DNA of 64,000 nucleotides, taken from the NCBI RefSeq assembly GCF_018143015.1, contig NC_054756.1, forward strand, positions 14,144,902 to 14,208,901, read 5' to 3'. The notes under the pieces were generated by a model. That model searched no databases. It was not told the DNA's origin and saw only the letters and a program-made list of their open reading frames with translations. This stretch comes from Lytechinus variegatus (taxonomy: Eukaryota; Echinodermata; Echinoidea; Temnopleuroida; Toxopneustidae). Position 1 is the stretch's first letter. Every line of letters begins with the position of its first letter. Below are positions 46,055 through 57,570 of the stretch, one piece after another. The translations under genes were made by a program, and so were the position numbers.

Positions 46055-46611
46055 TTTGAAGGGGAATGAAACCTTTGGAACAAATAGACTTGTGTAGAAA
46101 CAGAAAAATCAAAGAATAAGAATAAAGAAAGATTGAGAAAAATCGGACAAATAATGAGAAAGTTATGAGCATTTGAATATTGCAATCAATAATGCTATGG
46201 AGATCCTGCTATGGAGATCCTCCTATTGGCAATGCGACAATAAAATACCCTCAAATTGTCTCTTTTTGCTTTTTCTAATGATGATACAAAACTCTTTATC
46301 CATGATGTATTCTTAAGAAATATGTATTACATGCCCTCATGTAGAAAGAACACATGATCTATGATGTGATAAAAGAGGCAATTCAAGTGAAATATATACT
46401 AAAGTAATGGGGAGAGTTGTTCACAAGTGACATCGCACATCTTTGTCGCATGCCAATTTGCTATCTCCATAGCATTAGTGATTGCAATATTCAGATGCTC
46501 ATTACTTTCTCATTATTTGTCCGATTTTTCTCAAACTTTCGTTGATCTGTTTCTTTGATTTTTCTGTTCTCACACAAGCTATCTTGTTCCAATGGTTTCA
46601 TTCTCCTTTAA
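46055..46611. mobile_element. Foldback element, ends TTTGAAGGGG...CCTTTGGAAC, copy 2
   Basis: Same family as 36629-37217: CCTTTGGAACAAATAGACTTG on the left, CTTGTTCCAATGGTTTC on the right, with mirrored ATTTGAATATTGCAATCA and ATTGCAATATTCAGATG arms. The internal order differs slightly, with a short duplicate ATGGAGATCCTCCTAT near 46200. Confidence 0.8.
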
Positions 46612-47437
46612 TGTAAACATGTTTAACATTAAATGTATGTAATGTATCTGTAATTTTGAATGGGTTAGTTTAACTTTTTATACCTGGATGAGAATCTGCA
46701 AAATGATGCATGCACTTATGATCATCATCTTGAACCATATAGGTAGACCTCTATACTGTTTTCTTCTTCAAACTCAACCTTGTTTTTGAAAAAAAAGAGA
46801 GTACAATAATAAGAAGTGATCTTTTTCATGGCCGTATGTATAGGGGAGGGATTTGGGTAAGATCTGAAATGTGAAAACCTTCATCAAAAAAAGAATTGCA
46901 TGACATCCTTCAGTGTAATTTTAGAAAATGCACAAAACAGCCCTAGCTAATATTGGTCACTTCTGGCCCTAGCTCGCTTTCTGAATCTCAGTTTTCTCTA
47001 AATTTTTTCACATGTCTGTCCCCCCCCAAAAAAAAAAACGTCTGCATCTTTTTATTTCCGAATTTTATTTCATTTGACTTTAACATAATTTCATCTCATG
47101 CACTAGGTCTAGATCTATTCGTAAGAAAGTATAGATCTAGTCCAAGACAGACTCAGAGCTGTGCAACAACATTTGCGTATCTAAATTACTCGTAGGTCTA
47201 GATCTAGATAGTAACGATTGACTCTCGATCTATCTAGACCTAGAAAGTAAAGCTTTGGTTCTAAACCGAGATCTATATGGATTTGATGTCTGACTCTGAC
47301 TTTTATTCCTGGCTAAAAGTTTAAACTTCATCGCCATTATTGACAAAGAGTAGATCTAGATCTAGTCCTTGGTCCACTGACAGTTATACTCGTACTTGTA
47401 GGTAAATGGAGTCGGTTAGGCCAAGACCTAGATCTAG
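46612..47437. other. Intron sequence rich in TCTAGATCTAG
   Basis: AT-rich sequence, then from about 47100 to 47437 a cluster of AGATCTAGATCTAG-type words in no strict period. No gene is seen. Confidence 0.45.
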
Positions 47438-49441
47438 GACACGAAAACATTCTTCGATGTTATGGATGTCTGGGATCTTCATCAGCATGTTGGAGTAGCA
47501 ACCCATGAGGCTGGTCATACTCTCGATCTCTTGATTTCCAAGAAGTCTGACCATCCTATTCAGGACACTGACATTGTATCAGGACTGCCCTCTGACCATT
47601 CTGCTGTTGTGACCACTCTACGTTTTGCACGTCCTAAGCATGTGAAAAAGCGTATTACTTGTCGGAAACTTCGAGACATTGACTTGAGTAAGTTCAAGAT
47701 GGATCTACATGCTTCTCTATCTACCCTTTCAGAAGCTAAAGATGCATCAGAAATGGCTGAACAATATAACACTGTTCTAAAGGAGCTGATTGACGAGTAT
47801 GCACCTGAGCAATCTACTCTAATCACAGTAAGACCTAAAGCACCTTGGTACACCAGTGAAGTTGATGAAGCGAAACGAGTAAAGCGGCGAGCTGAGCGAA
47901 AACTGAGAGCTTCTGGTCTAGAAGCGGATCGACAACTGTACAAAGAGAAATGTTCATCCTACAATGATATCTTGTCAAAGTCGAAATCGCAGTATCTGAC
48001 GGATGAAATTGCTAAGTGTGATACCAAGCACCTTTTTCAGTTTGTACAGAAACTCACCTGCCCTAGATCACAGCAACTCTTACCAGACTACGAGTCAGAT
48101 GAAAAATTGGCTAATGCATTTGGTCGATTTTTTCATAAAAAGATTAAGACTATAGTCGAGAATTTCCAAGGTGTTACTTGTCATCATTTGGATTGTGATG
48201 ATCGTGAAACGGCACATACCTTCACAACCTTTGTTCCTGTATCAGAAAGTGATGTGTTAAAGGTCATTCGTGAGAGTCCTTCCAAATCATGTCAACTAGA
48301 CCCATTACCGACGTGGCTTATGAAAACGTGCACAGATGAGCTTCTGTCTTTTGTTACTGAACTAATCAACCTTTCCTTGTCTTCAGGTGAAGTACCATCA
48401 GCATTCAAGGTATCTCACGTAATTCCTCTGTTGAAAAAGGAATCACTGGATAGACAGGATTTCAATAACTATAGACCTATTGCAAACCAGGCCTTCATAG
48501 CAAAGATTCTTGAGAAGATCGTAGCTTCCCAGATAAGAACTTATCTAGACGATCATGGCTTATATCCGAGGATGCAGTCTGCTTATCGTCAGTACCATTC
48601 GACTGAGTCTGCTCTTTTGAAGGTCACTAATGACTTATTGCTTGCTGTAGATGAAGGATGTGAAGCTATTCTAATTTTGCTGGACTTCTCGTCCGCCTTT
48701 GATGCCATCGACCATGGAAAGATGATTCGCCGTTTACATGATAGGTATGGCTTTGATGGAGTCGTCTTACAGTGGCTTACGTCATATTTGAAGGGCCGTA
48801 CTCAAGTTACAATTATTAACAGAGTTGAGTCTGATGCTTTTCCACTGGAATGGGGAGTCCCACAGGGATCTGTTATGGGACCGCTGGACTTTATCCTCTA
48901 CACAAGTCCACTGAGTGATGTAATAAACTCACATAGAGGAGTTGACCATATGCTGTATGCAGACGACACACAGTTGTATGTTGTTCTCAAGAAGGACGAA
49001 ACAGCCTCTGGGATTGTGACACTAGAGCAATGTATTAACGATGTGAAGGACTGGGCAAACGGCAACAATCTCAAGTTGAATGGGGCTAAGACTGAACTTC
49101 TACACGTGACGTCTGCGTTCCGAAGATCTAGTGAGCTTCCCGACTTGGTGATTGACGGAACTGCTATTGTGCCTTCGAAGTCTTCCAGGGATCTTGGGGT
49201 GACTATAGATAATGCCCTTTCTATGAAGCAGCACATCCAGAAAACATGTAAGAATGCTGCATATGGAATTCATAGAATTGGGAAGCTGCGTAAGTACTTA
49301 GACATAAGTTCCACTAAGCGCCTTGTAAACGCTTTCGTCACATCTCACATCGACTATTGTAATAGTTTATTAGTGGACTTACCTTCATCACAGCTGAACA
49401 AACTCCAACGTATCCAGAATGCTTCAGCCCGTCTTATCACA
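47438..49441 (+). mobile_element. L2/CR1-like LINE, 5' part (host of a later insertion)
   Basis: It begins abruptly inside the endonuclease domain after TCTAGATCTAGGACACG, so it is 5'-truncated. It ends at ATCACA (49441), where another LINE is inserted. The 3' remainder resumes in frame at 54920. Confidence 0.85.
47462..49441 (+). pseudogene. L2/CR1-like LINE ORF2, interrupted
   Basis: It encodes the end of an EEP endonuclease (HEAGHTLDLLISKK, SDHSAV) and a reverse transcriptase: NYRPIANQAFIAKILEKIV, LDFSSAFDAIDH, GVPQGSVMGP and YADDTQLY (first D near residue 501 from 47462). It runs to ARLIT, where it is cut by the inserted LINE; codons from 49442 to the stop at 49484-49486 belong to the insert. 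The rest of the protein, with HITPILRSLHWLSIPQRI, is at 54920-55279. No stop occurs inside either coding part apart from the insertion, so the host copy was fairly young when hit. It cannot make a full protein. Confidence 0.85.
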
Positions 49442-49580
49442 TTGGATGAAGTGAATGGCCGCCTGCGAGTAAGACGTGACATCTAGTCTCTCCGTAATTT
49501 CTCTCAACTAATTTCATATTCTCACATATTTTGGATTATATTGGATTATATCTGTTGATTTATTGGATTCTACATTCATC

Positions 49581-50498
49581 ATGACCAGACATGGCAAGAA
49601 GACGACGACGAAAAAGTCAAGGAAGACCGAGAAAGATGAATTCAAGTCTGACAAAGGTGAGAACCTTTCTGATTCCTCGGACCCTCAGACGCCTCCACGG
49701 GAGCCGAAACCTTTAGACGCCGGATCTCTCCGTGGCCCTGGGGCCCGTCCGAAGACGACCAGGAACCAAGAAGATATTTCCAGCTCTCCAGATTCCTTGA
49801 ATTTGCATGACAATGATGACGTAACCCGAGGAGAAATAGATCGGTACTTCAAAGCTGCTACGGAGAAGTTCGAAAAGATGATACGAGATACCGTCGCTTC
49901 ACTCAAGGAGAACGTAAAACTTGTTGAGACGCACCTGGCTTCTGCCATTGAACATGAGAGTCGAAGAGTAACGGAAATGGAGGGAAAATATACAAGCCTG
50001 GAGAAAAGAATGAAGAAAATGGAAACGGAAGTGCTTAAGCTGCGATCCGAAGTTGCCAATCAACGTGTTGAGATCAACAAGAGCGAACGATTTTCCCGAA
50101 GGAATAACATCAGGATCATCGGTATTCCGGAATCGACATCGGGAGAAGAAAATTGCGTCGACATCACCGAGAAAATATTGAAGGATAAGTTTGGTCTCGC
50201 TGTCAAAGTAGAAAGAGCCCATCGTGATGGGAAGCATCTAGAAGATCGACCGCGTCACATCCTCTTCAAGACCCTATCGTATCGCGAAAAGGTGGAAGTC
50301 ATGAGGAATCAGCGAATGAAGCTCGCGAATGAATCTTACCACATGGTTGACGACCTCACGCGTGACGATCTAATGGAGAAGAGGAAATGGTCAAAGGCAG
50401 CTCAGGATTTATTCAAGAACAATACCAAACTTCGTTTCTTCGCCGGTGAATGGAGAACAAGTTCTGGAGTTCCATATGCCTTTTCTTCGGTGGAATAG
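49581..50498 (+). CDS. LINE ORF1, L1-ORF1p-like RNA-binding protein
   Basis: The ATG at 49581 gives 305 residues. A basic, charged N-terminus (TRHGKKTTTKKSRK) leads to a long coiled-coil-like stretch (about residues 75-165, with ESRRVTEMEGKYTSLEKRMK), then an RRM-like region (RRNNIRIIGIPES, KVERAHRDGK) and a C-terminal domain (RHILFKTLSYREKVEVM ... TKLRFFAGEW). This order is that of L1-type ORF1 proteins, which trimerise and coat the LINE RNA. The gap of about 550 bases to ORF2 contains no frame of note. An in-frame TTG start lies at 49563, but ATG is preferred. Confidence 0.82.
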   Translation: MTRHGKKTTTKKSRKTEKDEFKSDKGENLSDSSDPQTPPREPKPLDAGSLRGPGARPKTTRNQEDISSSPDSLNLHDNDDVTRGEIDRYFKAATEKFEKMIRDTVASLKENVKLVETHLASAIEHESRRVTEMEGKYTSLEKRMKKMETEVLKLRSEVANQRVEINKSERFSRRNNIRIIGIPESTSGEENCVDITEKILKDKFGLAVKVERAHRDGKHLEDRPRHILFKTLSYREKVEVMRNQRMKLANESYHMVDDLTRDDLMEKRKWSKAAQDLFKNNTKLRFFAGEWRTSSGVPYAFSSVE

Positions 50499-51051
50499 AC
50501 TTGAATCTATACTTCTGTGGAACAGACAGTGACCTTGATTGTATAATATGTATATATATTTACTGTATATAATGTTTTTTTTTTCTTTTCTCATTCAACA
50601 TATGATGATATGTCAACTTCTGAATTTATACTTTTATAACATTTTGACAAAAATCTTCAATGATGTAAACTTCTCCTTTTTTCCCTTCTTTCCATCCTAC
50701 TCCTATTTCTCTCCCTATTCTTTCCTATATACTGACCTCCTGACTCCTATGCTACTGTTATAAAGGGAATATGTAAACTTTGCTTTAATTCTGGCAGGAG
50801 AGACTAGATTGCTCCACTATTTAATTGAACCTATCCCTTTGTCACCTCGTTCACGGCTACACTTATTATACGTTAAATGTTTTTATCATGTGTTTTTGTT
50901 TGTCTGGGTATCTGCAGCTCTGAATTCCCTAAAAACACATACCATATATTTCTGCTACTTACATATGTTCAATATTATTTGGTAAGGTACATGTATGTCG
51001 TATTTATCATGATGTTTATGTACACTGAGATATATACATCCTTACACATCC

Positions 51052-54000
51052 ATGATGAGTTTGTGTAACATTCTTCCTTTTTTAGCATTGGATGATAATG
51101 ATTTTTATTCAGCTTTCCAAACTTATGTTCATACACCTACTCATGGATCCTGTGGGAATTTTGCCCCAAATGCATTTGATCAGCTAATGGCAGATGATCT
51201 TAATACCAACTCATTAAACTTTGATTTTACCCCACATGATGATGAACTATTAATATATAAACAAGATTCAAAATATTACACTGACAATATGTTTTTTGAC
51301 AAGATTGAAAACAAAATGAATAAATTATGCATATTCCACACAAATATCAGAAGTATGAACAAAAATTTTGAAAAGCTGAATATATTTTTTCAACGAAGTA
51401 AACATGAATGTTTTGCCATAGGTATAACAGAAACATGGATGTGTGATTCTTACCGCCCTCTTTATTCTCTACAAGGGTATAATTTGTTCACAAATAACAG
51501 GATGGAAAAGAGAGGAGGTGGATTAGCTTTGTATGTTTTGAACAACGTAGAATGCGAGATAAAACATGAATTGAATTTCATGAATCATAATATTGAAACT
51601 TTATTTGTAGAGATTTCTATTCCTGGCAAGAGAAATATCATTATTGGAGTAGTGTACAGACCACCACAGTCTAAAACTGCTGATTTCCTTGCCGAAATGC
51701 AATCTATTTTGTCTAACTGCATATTACTTTCGAAGTCATGTATATTAATGGGTGACTTTAATGCGGATCTTTTGCAACATGAATCTTGTGCGTTTGTTAT
51801 GGACTGTTTAAATATTATGAACTCGTTCTCCTTATCTCCACTTATAACAAAACCTACAAGAACTACTGAACATTCTAAAACACTAATCGACAACATCTTT
51901 TGTAATCTTACTCCCCCTCCTGAAGCGGGAATTATTCTTACAGACTTTTCTGACCACTTTTCAATATTTGCTCTCTTCTCTTTATTAAATGAAAATAGGC
52001 AAAATGAGTACTTTTTTCGTAAAATCACTCCAGAAAATACAAATCGATTCAAGAATAGCTTATCCACTGTTGACTGGTCAGAAGTTTTAACCGAAGAGGA
52101 TGTAAATGAGTCTTATGAAAAATTTATGAATACACTCATGTTGTCATATGAGAATAATTTTCCATTAATCAAACGCACAAATTCAAATTACAAAAGAACT
52201 CCCCGCATGCCTTGGGTCAGCTTGTCATTGTTAAAGTCAATAAATAGAAAAAATAGGTTATTCTATAAATATAAATCTAATCCAACACATAAAAATCGTA
52301 TAAAATACACGAGGTACAGAAATACGCTTACCAGTTTAATTCGTCATGTAAAGAAAGAGTATTATTGTGCTCAATTTGTTAATTGCAATTCCGATATAAA
52401 AGGAACATGGAAAACTATAAAGAAGGTACTTAATCCCAGCTCCTCGAACTCTTGTAATTTATCAAAAATCAAGCATTGTGGAACGATTATTGAAGATAAA
52501 CAATGTATTGCCGAAACATTCAACGATTTTTTGTCCTCTGTAGGTTCAAATCTAGCACAATCTGTTCCGAATGCACAAAGGTCGTTCCATGATTTTATGC
52601 CAGGCTTTAATCCATTTTCAATGTTTATGTTGCCCATCGACGAGAAAGAAATAACTGATATTGTTCATAATTTGAAAAATAAGAAAAGCCCTGGCTTTGA
52701 TAATCTTACGAACGAACTGATTAAAACCATTATCGGTGAAATCATTGTACCGTTAAATCATATATTCAACATGTCAATTTTACAAGGTATCGTACCAGAT
52801 AAAATGAAGATTGCGAAGGTGATACCTATCTTTAAGAAAGGAGATCCACTTGAGTGTCATAATTATAGACCAATTTCTCTCCTAACTGCTTTTTCAAAAA
52901 TTTTAGAAAGACTGGTATATAAACGTACAATAGATTTTTTCATACGCTATGAAATTTTATCTGATAATCAATTTGGATTTCGAGAAAAACACACAACTTC
53001 ACATGCAATTCTTCATTTTATTAACAAAATTTCATCTGCTATTGACAAACATTGCCATACAATCGGATTATTTTTGGACTTCTCCAAGGCCTTCGATACC
53101 ATTGATCATAGTATTCTTTTTTATAAACTACATCATTATGGTGTAAGGGGGAAGGCCTTGGAGTGGTTCAAAAGTTATCTTACAAACAGAAAACAATTTG
53201 TATCATTGAATGGAGTAGAATCTAAACACCAACCAATTACTTGCGGTATTCCTCAAGGGAGTATCCTTGGCCCCCTGATTTATATCATATATGTAAATGA
53301 TTTTCAATATTCATCTCCACTTTTGTCTTTTATTCTATATGCAGATGATTCTAGTATATTTTTCTCACATAAAAACCCTCAAATGCTCGTAGATATTTTT
53401 AACACCGAGTTGAAAAGTATTTGTGAATGGATATTTGCCAATAGGCTCTCTCTAAATCTTGATAAAACAAATTTTATGTTATTTAGTAACTCTCTTACAA
53501 GTTTACCTGACAATATTTTATTGAATGATGTTCAGATCAGTAGGGTAAAATCAACTAAGTTCTTGGGACTTTTTATTGATGACAAAATGACCTGGAAAAT
53601 TCATACAAACCACATTTGCTCAATTTTATCTAGAAATACTGGTATAATGTATAAACTTAAATCAATGTTTCCACTCAATATTATGCAAATGTTATATTCC
53701 ACTTTATTACTTCCGTATTTAAACTATGGTATTCTTGCCTGGGGAAATTCTAGTAAGCTTCAACTTGATAAAATTTTGGTTATTCAAAAGAGAGCAATTC
53801 GTATAATCTCCAATGCCCATATACGGGCTCATACAGGTCCTCTCTTTTTAGAAAAGGGTGTTTTAAGAGTTTCTGATATTTTCCTTCTGCAGTTGGGTTC
53901 TTTTATGTTTCAACTGAGTAATAATGACTTGCCTCCGGCACTTAATTATATGTTCATAAAAAACAACCAGTTGCATGACTATCCAACACGCCAAGCATTT

Positions 54001-54168
54001 TCATTTCATCTTCCAAAAACCAGAACAAAATTTGCCCACAATACTATTATTTATTCAGGTCCCAAATATTGGAATTCACTCAATATCGATATAAAAAGAT
54101 CTGTTAGCTTAACTGCATTTAAAAGAAAATTGAAAACGTCTCTTTTGAGAAAAGATTACTCCTCGTAG
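51052..54168 (+). CDS. LINE ORF2, endonuclease and reverse transcriptase
   Basis: 1038 residues from ATG at 51052. An N-terminal leader of about 85 residues precedes an EEP endonuclease (FHTNIRSMNKNFEKLN, GITETWM, GVVYRPPQ, MGDFNADL, FSDHFSIF). The reverse transcriptase follows: NYRPISLLTAFSKILERLVY, LDFSKAFDTIDHSI, CGIPQGSILGP and YADDSSIFF (first D near residue 765). The C-terminus ends in the usual YSGPKYWNSL...FKRKLKTSLL tail. All catalytic motifs are present, so it looks functional. The motifs place it nearer CR1/Jockey than L1. Confidence 0.9.
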   Translation: MMSLCNILPFLALDDNDFYSAFQTYVHTPTHGSCGNFAPNAFDQLMADDLNTNSLNFDFTPHDDELLIYKQDSKYYTDNMFFDKIENKMNKLCIFHTNIRSMNKNFEKLNIFFQRSKHECFAIGITETWMCDSYRPLYSLQGYNLFTNNRMEKRGGGLALYVLNNVECEIKHELNFMNHNIETLFVEISIPGKRNIIIGVVYRPPQSKTADFLAEMQSILSNCILLSKSCILMGDFNADLLQHESCAFVMDCLNIMNSFSLSPLITKPTRTTEHSKTLIDNIFCNLTPPPEAGIILTDFSDHFSIFALFSLLNENRQNEYFFRKITPENTNRFKNSLSTVDWSEVLTEEDVNESYEKFMNTLMLSYENNFPLIKRTNSNYKRTPRMPWVSLSLLKSINRKNRLFYKYKSNPTHKNRIKYTRYRNTLTSLIRHVKKEYYCAQFVNCNSDIKGTWKTIKKVLNPSSSNSCNLSKIKHCGTIIEDKQCIAETFNDFLSSVGSNLAQSVPNAQRSFHDFMPGFNPFSMFMLPIDEKEITDIVHNLKNKKSPGFDNLTNELIKTIIGEIIVPLNHIFNMSILQGIVPDKMKIAKVIPIFKKGDPLECHNYRPISLLTAFSKILERLVYKRTIDFFIRYEILSDNQFGFREKHTTSHAILHFINKISSAIDKHCHTIGLFLDFSKAFDTIDHSILFYKLHHYGVRGKALEWFKSYLTNRKQFVSLNGVESKHQPITCGIPQGSILGPLIYIIYVNDFQYSSPLLSFILYADDSSIFFSHKNPQMLVDIFNTELKSICEWIFANRLSLNLDKTNFMLFSNSLTSLPDNILLNDVQISRVKSTKFLGLFIDDKMTWKIHTNHICSILSRNTGIMYKLKSMFPLNIMQMLYSTLLLPYLNYGILAWGNSSKLQLDKILVIQKRAIRIISNAHIRAHTGPLFLEKGVLRVSDIFLLQLGSFMFQLSNNDLPPALNYMFIKNNQLHDYPTRQAFSFHLPKTRTKFAHNTIIYSGPKYWNSLNIDIKRSVSLTAFKRKLKTSLLRKDYSS

Positions 54169-54919
54169 AACCCAACTGTAAGCTTTAAATACACAATATA
54201 TATTTATCTATTTGTACTCAATTGCGTATTACTTTTAAGACGGTCAGAGAGTGGATTGGGCACCTGGTAGCCAGGGAAACTCTTTAAAACCACATTCTTC
54301 TTCTAGTTTTGCTTCGGTCCTTTGATACTTTTTCTCTCCTAGCAACTATCAATTCTTTTTTTCTTTTCCTCGTCTGCCAGGTGCTCTATCCCCTCACTAT
54401 GTCCGTATGTTTACCATTGTAATGAATTACATGTATTCATATTTACAGCTGCAGATACCCTTACAAAGGACCCGTCTACTATTCCACTGGCATACGATCA
54501 ATTCTGTCAAAATATTTTACGTCATGCTTTAACGACGCAATCATGAACAGCAATATAATAGACGGGTCTTCTTTTCTTCTTTCCTTCTTTCTTTCTTTTA
54601 TGTCTTGTTTTGTCCTCCTTGTCTTGTCTAGTAACCTGTGTGCCCCTGTTCTTTGTAACGTTCTCTGTTTTCGTCCTTGTCCAGTTTCTGTAACTTTCTC
54701 CGAGCTCAGCTCTATTTTTTCTATAATTATTTGTAGCTATCAATGATTACACATAAAGTATTTGTTAAGGGCCTATCCACAACAAGCTTTTGCTTTACTT
54801 TAGGTCCATCCACTTAGAATCTGCTTTTATATTGTAATTATGCATACTATTTCGGAATGAGTTGTATGTTTTTCTTTGTATTTTGATTGATTTGTGGAAA
54901 ATAAATGAAATGAAAAAAA
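54169..54919 (+). other. 3' UTR and A-rich tail of the inserted LINE
   Basis: AT- and CT-rich non-coding sequence closing with ATGAAATGAAAAAAAA. Small frames within it are not conserved genes. Confidence 0.6.
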
Positions 54920-55445
54920 ACATGCACCAGAAAGCGTGAACACATTACACCGATTCTTCGCTCTCTTCATTGGCTCTCCATCCCTCAACGCATCAAATTC
55001 AAGGTTTTACTCATCACTTACAAGGCTCTTCATGGACTCTCTCCAGCGTACATCAAAGCACTCATCTCACCTAAAACCCCTACTTCTATCCGACTTCGCT
55101 CATCCTCATCTATCCATCTTCAACTTTCTCATGGTCCTCGAACCCGCACCCGCTACGGTGATCGTGCCTTCGCCGTATGTGCTCCTAGGCTTTGGAATGC
55201 TCTCCCGGTCTACGTTCGTGACTCTCCAACAATTTCCACATTTAAGATTAGCTTGAAAACATACCTTTTTAATCAGTAATCTGTTTTGTTATTCCATGTA
55301 TTTTTCATGCATTTTCCTTAATTTTTTGTAGTCTTTAAGTGTATATTATTCTGTATTATGTTACTTGCAATTTTTGTCTATGTATCCAGCGCTTAGAAAC
55401 AACGCGTATTAAGCGCTTTATAAAATAATGTTGATTATTATTATT
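54920..55445 (+). mobile_element. L2/CR1-like LINE, 3' part (after the insertion)
   Basis: The frame left at 49441 continues here: TRKREHITPILRSLHWLSIP, KVLLITYKALHGLSPAYI, RAFAVCAPRLWNALPVYV, stopping with TAA at 55277-55279. A 3' UTR follows, ending in GATTATTATTATTATAG, the short-repeat tail typical of L2/CR1 LINEs. Confidence 0.85.
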
Positions 55446-56562
55446 ATAGAGAGACTGAAGCTTTTGGTCTAGTTATTTCTAAAACAGAGTCTAAGTATAT
55501 TTATAAATAACAATAAGTTGAAATGGGTGGGGGCTAAATGCAGAAGCCTGGCTGAAGTTATGCAAAATAAATTTAAATATCTGAAACTGAAAGTGAGGAT
55601 TCATACAACGACAGGCAATATATCTTCATCCACACTCCACTTCACAGTTTATTCCTGACTGGGTCTCGATCTACTGAAGATAGAGCAGATCTCCCTCTAG
55701 ATCTAACGTTACAGTGTACAAAAAGAAGCTTCATTCTTCTTGTTTTAATCAATCGTGGGTTGGTCCTTTTTAATTGGAGGTGAACCAAACCGGCCCGAAT
55801 TTTTCTCGATGCCCAATCGGCTAGGAGCCCGTACAAAATACATGTGGTTAACACAGCGGCATAATAGTCAGGCAGCATATGATTCACCGGCTACTTCGAC
55901 AAATTGGCTAAGTCTGATTTTTCACTTTTATGTGATTGGTGACATCACAAGGATCAACTTTCAACTTGGTGACAAATTTCTAATGGTCATCTCGACCATG
56001 TGAGAGGTCAAAATGGGGTCAAAAGGGGTCAATTTTTGGAATTGCCCGGATTGTGTCGAGTTATACATCGAATTGTTTGTCTGGTTATACTGAACAAAAA
56101 AGTGTACACAATCATATACTCTTGACCTGCCGTAAAAAAGTTATGACCGGAAATAGCAAAAGGTCAACGAAGTTTCGTTACATTGTATATATGGCAAATT
56201 ACACTGAAAGTGTTAAGAAAGCTATTTCCGGGGGGTTCTTTCTTTTCTTTTTCAGTCAGACTGCAGGTCCCAAGAAAGTGGCTTCTTTCATCCAAGTGAT
56301 ATTCATGACTTGAGTTGTTTTGCATATTTAATGAGTTAGATGCGGACCAAAACACCTTATTTCATTCGGTCATTGCTGCTCTAATTATGCATCGAATTTC
56401 ATGAATTTGGTACCATTGTAAAGAACAAGAATCATTCATTTAGGTCATGAGTTTGGATTTATTCAAAAATTTTGTAATACAGGTAACAATTTTGATCTAA
56501 AATATGCTACAAAATAATTATTTTCACCTGACAAAAGCTGCTATTTTCACACTTTATTCATG
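55446..56562. other. Receptor B intron 4, no exon seen
   Basis: AT-rich sequence with the phrases GGTCAAAATGGGGTCAAAAGG and GACCTGCCGTAAAAAAGTTATG. No gene or clean repeat boundary is visible. Confidence 0.4.
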
Positions 56563-57022
56563 TTTGAGCCCAAATGATCTTTACATCATGATAAAGCTGA
56601 ATATGTATGCTTTGAAATGATATAGGTTTCAAAATAAGAATTGGTTTAATCGGGTCAAGATCACACTTTTCATTTGCCAAGTACATAAAGCAGTTTGAAA
56701 ACAAGAATACTGCACTCTGATTGGTCAAAGAGACCACCCAGAGGCAAATTCCAACGGTTCCAGTGCCTGGGTTCGTGGGAAGGTCACACTTCCCATGTGG
56801 TAATCTCCTCAAATACCCCGCGCCTGTTGTTCTGTGAACCTTATCCAGCCAATCAGGACTCTGGATTTCATGCAAGTACAACATTTCAGAAATCTCGTCT
56901 TGTACCTTGGTGGGAAAAGTGTGATCTTGACCCGATTAAAAGGTGCTGCATATCAAGAGTGGCAATGTGAGAAAGTACAGAAGTTCAGCTTTATGGTGAT
57001 ATAGATATCATTGAGGCTCAAA
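56563..57022. repeat. Foldback element, core TAATCGGGTCAAGATCACAC
   Basis: TAATCGGGTCAAGATCACAC at 56647 is mirrored by GTGTGATCTTGACCCGATTA ending 56938. The arms extend outward with mismatches (GATAAAGCTGAA and TTCAGCTTTAT; GTTTGAGCCC and GAGGCTCAAA). Confidence 0.78.
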
Positions 57023-57570
57023 ATAAAAAGTTTTGCACAATTTGCAAAAGAAAACAGAGGAAGAAAATTCAGTTTTGAGGCACACTTTCAGGCCAGAAAT
57101 TTACTTATTTAACAAAATATTGTATACAAAATAAAGGTCCAATATGAAAGAGTAACTTTTACTCTATCTGATGGTGCAATAATATTTCATTTAACTTGAG
57201 GTTAAAACAGGTAAATTCTTAGAGAAAGAAAATCTCACGAATCACGAGATTTTGCAAGGAGGATTCAGCCACGAGATGATTTGGATGAATCTGGCCTTTT
57301 TGCTCATTAGCATAGGGACCTGCGGTCTGTCTGTTTTCATGTTTGTACTTTTTTTTATTTTCGATTTTAATAAGTTCACCTTCAGAGGTCCTTATCAAGA
57401 AGATATTAGGGTCAAGACAAGGTCAGGGAAAGGTCAAAAGGTCAACATGTAGCTAAAATACACTAAAAGCGACTAGAATCGTAGAAGTCTCATTTTTTAT
57501 GGGTTCTTTATTTTGAAAAGTCTGTTCTATAACATTAAATAAATTAAGATGCTTATTTAGGAACAAAATA
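57023..57570. other. Intron sequence, nothing seen
   Basis: AT-rich. The small open frame at 57252-57452 has a hydrophobic run but no splice sites or relatives in the window that would support it. Confidence 0.4.

Larger units (their letters stand above)
49442..54919 (+). mobile_element. Full-length Jockey/CR1-like LINE inserted in another LINE
   Basis: It runs from TTGGATGAAGTGAATGGCC to an A-rich tail (ATAAATGAAATGAAAAAAAA). The flanks ATCACA and ACATGCACC suggest a very short target duplication (ACA or CA). It carries two intact frames, ORF1 and ORF2, a 5' leader and a 3' UTR. Intact frames suggest recent insertion and possible activity. Confidence 0.88.
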
